DNA of 64,000 nt. Origin: Tricholomella constricta. Its lineage: Eukaryota; Basidiomycota; Agaricomycetes; Agaricales; Lyophyllaceae. The notes below the pieces were generated by a model, which was given only the letters and a program-made list of their open reading frames with translations, ran no database searches and was not told the origin of the DNA. The translations under genes were made by a program, and so were the position numbers. This document shows positions 58,990 to 64,000 of this stretch, piece after piece. Within the stretch, counting starts at the first letter, position 1; every line of letters starts with the position of its first letter. Location of the stretch: positions 372,001-436,000 of the forward strand of contig JAACJP010000008.1 of assembly GCA_013368375.1 (NCBI GenBank). The letters run 5' to 3'.

Positions 58990-60197
58990 CGTTTTAGATC
59001 TTCGAATTCGGAAGGAACGCCGAGTCGATGCAAGTACTAGATTTGACTGTGGTGGGGAAGCAAAGCTCAATTCAAACAGTCGCCAATCGCTCTGTGGATA
59101 TGGAATGCATCGACTTTCGAAGTGTCGATGCGCCGCCGTTCGGAATTGATGATAGTGTGAATGAGAATTAAATTGGACCCTAGGGCACCAGAGGAGGGTC
59201 TGCAATCAGTCCAAATAGAGTTTAAGTTGTTGTCAGCTTTCGCCTAATAGTCACATACCTACCGATTGAAATACGGAGAACCGGCAAAGCGACATCGATT
59301 CAGTGTGTGGAGACGCTCTAAAATCTTTGCGATAGACATTCAAAATGGGGTTGAAAACGCTCTGACAGTGAATCTTCTCGGATTCTGAAAATTGCGCAAC
59401 CTCAGGCTTGGGCAACTTCAAGCCCAAATTGAATCTGATGTCGGCGCCACATTAATTATTACGTAGTCGGGTCATTTGTAAGGCCGTCACGTCCAAGCGT
59501 CCGTCGCTTGAGGACTCTGCAGTTTATATGTGTCGGGGATGTTTGTGATGGGTCGTCATGTGCAAACGGTTCGCGATGTGCACATCCTCCGTATTCTGAA
59601 ATTATGAAAAGCGCCGCCAACTTGTTCTTTCTAGACTTGGAAACAATGAAAAGATGGCACTCAATGATATCGATTTGCACATCGCGACTCGTTTGCACAT
59701 CACGACCCATCGTCAGAATGTAAGCGTGCAGCTTAGTGGATCGACTCTCAACACAGTGCATGTCGCATCGTTATCCACCCATCACGTTCAATGTTCAAGC
59801 TCAAGCTTCAGGCTTCAATCTTCAATGCCGACGAATGTCGCTGTGTCCCATCTGCAGGTCCCAACCTCAAAACGAAATGAGTGCTAGCGTGCTGTAAAAT
59901 CATTGCCTTCGGTGCTTCAAAGACAAACAGAGATAGGCATACCAATATTACTTTGGGGGATCGGGGGCTGGCTGACATGGAATTCGTGATTTACTTAGTG
60001 CGTCGGTATACCTGCAGGCGATTGCGATTAGTTGAGCCCAGATACCGCATGTTTGAACGAGCAATATCTCTGTATCAAAAGGATGGGAACGGGGAAATTA
60101 CACACGTGTATAGTCTGTACGCAAGCCCTATATCACAGTACAAAATGGAAACCCTGACAGAGAAGAATTTCGACGGCAGCCTGAGAAGACGGAATCT
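58990..60197. other. 1.2-kb region with an inverted repeat, no gene recognised
   Basis: It lies upstream of the frameshifted DUF6534 copy and downstream of a secreted-protein gene. The only clear structure is the inverted repeat at 59546-59712. Some frames of 70-150 codons exist but have no recognisable features. Confidence 0.45.
59546..59712. repeat. Inverted repeat, 41-bp arms with an 85-nt loop
   Basis: Left arm 59546-59586 and right arm 59672-59712 are reverse complements at 36 of 41 positions (core TCGCGATGTGCA in the left arm). The right arm also contains a direct repeat (TTTGCACATC at 59675 and 59692). A transcript would fold into a long hairpin; origins as a MITE or a small-RNA precursor are both open. 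Confidence 0.6.
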
Positions 60198-60805
60198 CTA
60201 CCAGCGATCGCGACCCTTGACGTGGACGTGCTTGTGGATATGCGTGTGGCTCGGACTGTGCTTATGGGAGTACTTGCGATTGTTCCAGCTGTGTTTGCGC
60301 CCGCGATTCCGGTCTTTCCTGTGGCCCCGATAATGTTTGCGATCGCGGTCATGCCAACCATGCCAGTCGTCGCGCGGACGATAGTCACGAGGGTATATGG
60401 ATCCGGAGCTTCTCTTGCTCAGGGGAGCGGCGTCGGTATCGTCCCAAATTCGGGGAGTAACCCTTGGATTTGAGCCGTCCCTACGCCGGTTAGATGACTT
60501 GTCACTAGATTCCTTGTCTTTCGGATCTTTATCTGTAGAGTCTCTGTCCATCGATTCACTGTCCTTGGAGTCCTTGCCTCTAGAGTCCTTGTCCTTATCC
60601 ATGGGAAAGAGGAACTTGGTGATAGAATCAGCTGGGGAAGATTCAGAGCGTTTCACCGCCAGACCACACTAGAGATCAACAGGTGTCAGTAGAGATTATG
60701 ATTAAGTGTAAAGTGGTTGACCTCTTGATTGAGGGCAGCTGAACAAGAAGACGCGATAACACAGAGCCCCACAAGAGTAACGAAGCGAGGTTGAATAAAG
60801 ACCAT
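60198..60805 (-). CDS. Secreted Asp/Lys/Ser- and His/Arg-rich protein
   Basis: Two exons. Exon 1, from ATG 60805, encodes a signal peptide (VTLVGLCVIASSCSAA, cut likely after the final Ala). A 53-nt intron then leads to CGLAVKRSESSPAD, where KR is a possible Kex2 site. The middle is a low-complexity run of DKDS/KDSK/MDRDSTDK units; the last part is His/Arg/Trp-rich (DDWHGWHDRDRKHY, SPSHTHIHKHVHVKGRDRW). About 180 residues. No domain is recognised. Its charge-block pattern could bind metal ions or wall polymers, but that is speculation. Promoter shared with the DUF202 gene. Confidence 0.65.
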
Positions 60806-61149
60806 GATAATGGAGTCGGTGATCGTTGGAGTAGATTAAGTTATTTTGACAGTGATAGCGGACGTAGATGTGGTTGGTATGCAAGCTGTGACTGACAGGT
60901 AAAGGAGGAAAGATGCATCTTATATAGGCTGGTGGCTGGCGAGTTTTCGACCATGGTCACGGTCAACCACCGCTCGGCGCCTCGGCCCTGAACCTGATCT
61001 CGGCCACGTGAGCGCTTTGCCAATGCGTCTTAACCAGAACAAGTCGTTGGAACGCAGGTACTTGAATAGCAAAACGTCGATGCCAATGAATCACTTTTTT
61101 CTCCATCTGATCTTCTCTCCCTCTTCCTTATTGACGACAACCACCATCA
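60806..61149. promoter_or_regulatory. Divergent promoter between secreted protein and DUF202 genes
   Basis: These 344 bp lie between two opposed ATGs. CT-rich stretches precede the DUF202 start (61096-61130), as is common for fungal promoters. GCCACGTGAGC (about 61003) contains an E-box core. Confidence 0.4.
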
Positions 61150-62073
61150 ATGCCCACCAGTGGACATTACACTGTTCTCGACGATAACAACGACTTCCAG
61201 CCTATCGAAACCACACCACTCGTCTCACACTCCCTAACCACCTCCAAGAGGGTCAGGTCTTACACTAGCACCTTTCAGTTTTCTCCGAAACGTCGTTCTC
61301 TCACAAAAACCCGCCCCTTCAAGCCACTCGACAAGCTACATATCAGCACAGTCAAGATTCATGGCGACGAAGAGCAGGACCATGATTCAGAAGGTCCAGC
61401 CTTGAGCATCACAACACTAGTTTCCCCGTCCGCTGCATCCCAGAACGACAGCGCAACCTGGGCGTCATCTTCTGACATCAGTCAACGAGACTCTTCGCCC
61501 TCCTCATCGTCGTCGTCGCGCAAGCGTCGCAGAAACCTAATGCCGAGCATTTCACTGACTCTGGAAAACTCGGGGAGTGTGGCTAGAGACCACTTGGCAT
61601 CTGAGAGGACCTTTCTTGCATATGTCCGGACGAGTTTAGCTATTGCTTCTTCAGGAGTCGGTAAGTGCGAGTGGAGTCTTCTGCCTGACGCCCATCCTTA
61701 TCCGCCTTCTCGCTCCAGCCCTTGTGCAACTCTTCACAGTAGCTTCTGCAAACCTTCGCCATTCACCTGAACATCGGCTTCACACCTATATTCGTCCCCT
61801 TGGGGCCACGACTGTAGTCATGGGGCTGATCGTTCTCATCATCGGTGCGGACCCTCATTAATCGACTTCACAGTTTATGCTGAATTTCCGTCAAACATAG
61901 GCGTTGTTCGCTATTTCTCGGTCCAGGCGGCCCTGACGAAAGGCAATTTTCCTGTTGCTCGTGCGGTGACAGGATTCATCACGGTGACTCTAACTCTGTT
62001 AGTCGTGGTGACGTTTGGGATCTTAGTCGCTGGGAAGCTGGAACCTCCGAAAGGGCATCACGGACGCCACTGA
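61150..62073 (+). CDS. DUF202 (YidH-type) membrane protein
   Basis: Starts MPTSGHYTVLDDNNDFQPIE with a 140-residue hydrophilic Ser/Arg-rich tail. The conserved DUF202 entry ARDHLASERTFLAYVRTSLA follows, then three transmembrane helices: SSGVALVQLFTVAS over the intron at 61661-61718, TTVVMGLIVLIIG with VVRYFSV over the intron at 61843-61899, and FITVTLTLLVVVTFGILVAG. The end GKLEPPKGHHGRH has its stop at 62071. Three exons in clean frame. DUF202 proteins are small inner-membrane or vacuolar proteins related to the membrane part of VTC complexes; the role here is unknown. Confidence 0.82.
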
Positions 62074-62878
62074 ATCCGATCTTGATGTGAGAAATCAAAT
62101 TTTGCTACCAGTTGGGATTTCTGACTGTCTTCTGACATCGAAGTGGATGAATTCAATGGGCATCTAGCTCGGCCATTGTTTGGCTCATGAAGACATGGGG
62201 CACGACTGATTCTATATCAGATCGTGATTTTCTGCATGTGACTGATGGACATTCGGAAACCTATCCGCATTCTATATACCCAACCACGGACCCACCTTCA
62301 GACTTTGTACTGTATAACCAACATCTCCTGTTATTTCTCATGACGATCACTGGCTTATCCCAGCCGTGCACGCGCTCTCCGATTGTACGTATACCATAGC
62401 TTGATAACCACTGGACATGTCCCAAACGCATACTTATTCGGCTCTGACTGATGCAGTGAAAGATGGCAGAAAATCATGTTCTGCATAAGTTACTAAGACA
62501 CGGTAAGGTTGTCTAAGGTCCCTCAAGTTTAGTTTCTGCTTGGATCGTGGACTGCACCTCCAGAACCAATGCGGTCGTTCCGCTTGGCGACAGCCTTAAC
62601 GCGACGCGTAGGATCACGTGGAACCGAGTTCGCGAACCCAGGTTCCGTGTGCAACTGCCAGCGTCCACGATGTTCTGGCAACACCATATTTAACACCAAC
62701 GACGTGTTAATTTGATTTATCTATCTATCGCTCATGTCGGTCCAAAGACGCCCAGGGAAAGCCAAGTACGATAAGGACGATCTCAGTGACCCGCCCAAGG
62801 TTGTACGGGCTGCCGGAAGGAGAGGTGGCAAAACGTCACAGTCAGTCAGTTCATTATTGTGATTCCCTGTAGACTGCA
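62074..62878. other. Intergenic, nothing recognised
   Basis: About 800 bp between DUF202 and the SET gene, both on the plus strand. It should contain the SET gene promoter. No repeats, RNA gene or coding signal stand out. Confidence 0.5.
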
Positions 62879-64000
62879 ATGTTGAAGTCGAGTACATTAC
62901 CCTGTAGACGACGATGGGTGTTCCTCGTGACCGGACTGGCATTGGTCGTTACGTTCCTCTACTATGGTACCATTAAAAGCGTTTTTCAAACGGAATCTGG
63001 GCCCCAAGCACAGAAATCTGAATTTACGTCACCCATTGACCATGTCGATCATGGCTTGGACCCTTTTGTAGTCGCTGATCTTCCTGGAAGGGGAAAGGGC
63101 TTGTTAGCTACTCGAGATATCGAGGTGGGTTGTATATACACAGATGAATGAGAGGTCTAACTATTTATCTCCAGCAAGGCGAGCGAATCATTACAGAGAA
63201 ACCCGTCATTGTAGCTCCCGATCATAGTCCGTATTTTCTTTGATTCCTGCTTCATAAAGGTCATAAGGACACAGTAACTGGATCACCGGCTGCCCTCATC
63301 GCAAAGCTATTGCGTGAAGCGAGCCCCGAGGGTCGTGAGGCCGTCCTGAACCTTTCCTACGTTAACTTCCCAAAGGACAAAGACCCAGAAATTGACCTTG
63401 ATGAGGTTGCACTGGCAATATTCCAGACCAATGCCGTCGCGACATCTGGCGGGGTGGGCATCTTCCCTCGCATGGCCAGGATGAATCATGGGTGTTCCCA
63501 TGCTTTCAACGCGGTCTATACGTGGCGAGATAAGGAGGAGATACTTGTCGTCCATGCGCTGAAGAAAATCATTAAAGGCGAGGTACGCGGTACTAACACG
63601 TCATCCTCCTGTGACCCATTTTATACCTATGTTGGATGGCAGGAGATACTCACGACGTACACAAACACCAAGAAGTCAAGATCTGACAGAAGGTAAACAT
63701 CTCAAATTTGGTCACGCCCTGATATCTAAGCATTCGGAGCAGGGCATTGCTAAAGGAGAACTATGGTTTCACCTGCATGTGCAGGGTCTGCTCTTTGCCT
63801 GATAATGAATCTCATGCTTCGGATAAACGGTTGCTTGCGATCACAGATGGGTACAGCCGATTTGCAACCTGGGGTCCGAAGAATATTACTGGAATTGAGG
63901 CAATAGAGGCCGTCAGGACGATATGGGCCGTTGAAGACGAGGAAGGCTACTGGAGTGAGAGAGGGAGACTCGCTGCGGATGCTGCGTATGTTGCCGCAGC
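62879..64000 (+). CDS. Membrane-anchored SET-domain protein, truncated by the window end
   Basis: Begins MLKSSTLPCRRRWVFLVTGL, a basic start and one hydrophobic helix (about residues 12-32). The SET domain opens DLPGRGKGLLATRDIEQGER (over the intron at about 63124-63173). It goes on through FPRMARMNHGCSHAFNAVYT (the NHxC core), HALKKIIKGEEILTTYTNTK over the intron at 63579-63641, and KSRSDRRALLKENYGFTCMC with the following RVCSLP, the Cys cluster after SET, joined over the intron at 63691-63746. This is the SET-C-terminal-Cys layout of fungal SMYD-like/SET-5 type proteins without a MYND finger. The gene runs off the window in frame at 64000. Catalytic target is unknown. Confidence 0.82.

Noticed and set aside
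59881..60333. 150-codon plus-strand frame
   Set aside because: Its 3' half is antisense to the secreted-protein exon and owes its openness to that low-complexity sequence; no domain or plausible start was seen.
1..64000. CRISPR arrays, operons or bacterial insertion sequences
   Set aside because: The window is intron-rich eukaryotic DNA; no regularly spaced direct repeats or bacterial gene layout is present.

Overview
The window is nuclear DNA of a filamentous basidiomycete, most likely an Agaricomycete. Genes are dense and cut by many short introns (mostly 40-70 nt, GT..AG). The gene set is basidiomycete in character: a fungal phytochrome hybrid kinase, a KDZ/Plavaka-type transposase, a DUF6698 gene, and three copies of the basidiomycete membrane family DUF6534. 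The species cannot be resolved from the sequence alone. Exon joins below were made by hand from splice signals and frame.

Layout. 0.3-3.9 kb (+): WD40-M20 peptidase DUG2 of the glutathione degradosome. 4.7-10.3 kb (-): complete phytochrome (PAS-GAF-PHY-HisKA-HATPase-REC). 10.7-12.1 kb (-): ABHD12-like hydrolase, divergent from a BOR1-type SLC4 anion/borate transporter (12.4-14.7, +). 15.0-17.0 kb (+): histidine-acid-phosphatase-like membrane protein. 17.75-20.75 kb (+): a DUF6534 gene cut by a 1,290-bp TIR element flanked by TA. 20.8-25.5 kb (-): YEA4-like nucleotide-sugar transporter, methyltransferase, a tiny ORF, a Vip1-like RRM protein and a small putative gene. 25.9-26.6 kb (+): disordered hypothetical protein.

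26.6-30.7 kb has no recognisable gene. 30.7-35.0 kb (-) is an apparently intact Plavaka transposase, head-to-head with a DUF6698 gene (35.75-37.3, +). 37.9-42.9 kb (+) is a Nud1/Cdc11-like septation/mitotic-exit scaffold, and 43.3-45.4 kb (+) a TALE homeodomain factor. A gene-poor 5-kb stretch follows. 50.4-53.1 kb (-) is a cytochrome P450, sharing a 108-bp bidirectional promoter with an intronless METTL25/RRNAD1-like methyltransferase (53.2-54.5, +). 54.9-59.0 kb (-) holds two tandem DUF6534 genes, one frameshifted. 59.5-59.7 kb is a 41-bp-arm inverted repeat. 60.2-60.8 kb (-) encodes a secreted Asp/Lys/His-rich protein, 61.2-62.1 kb (+) a DUF202 membrane protein, and 62.9 kb to the window end (+) a membrane-anchored SET-domain protein cut by the edge.

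Most genes are unrelated housekeeping or regulatory loci rather than one pathway; I see no biosynthetic gene cluster. The most unusual signals are the clean TIR/TA insertion in DUF6534 with a tRNA-like Pol III unit inside it, the intact Plavaka-DUF6698 divergent pair, a phosphatase-fold protein without its HD dipeptide, the inverted-repeat hairpin candidate, and a P450 with an altered heme motif, an oversized last intron and a duplicated 3' end.
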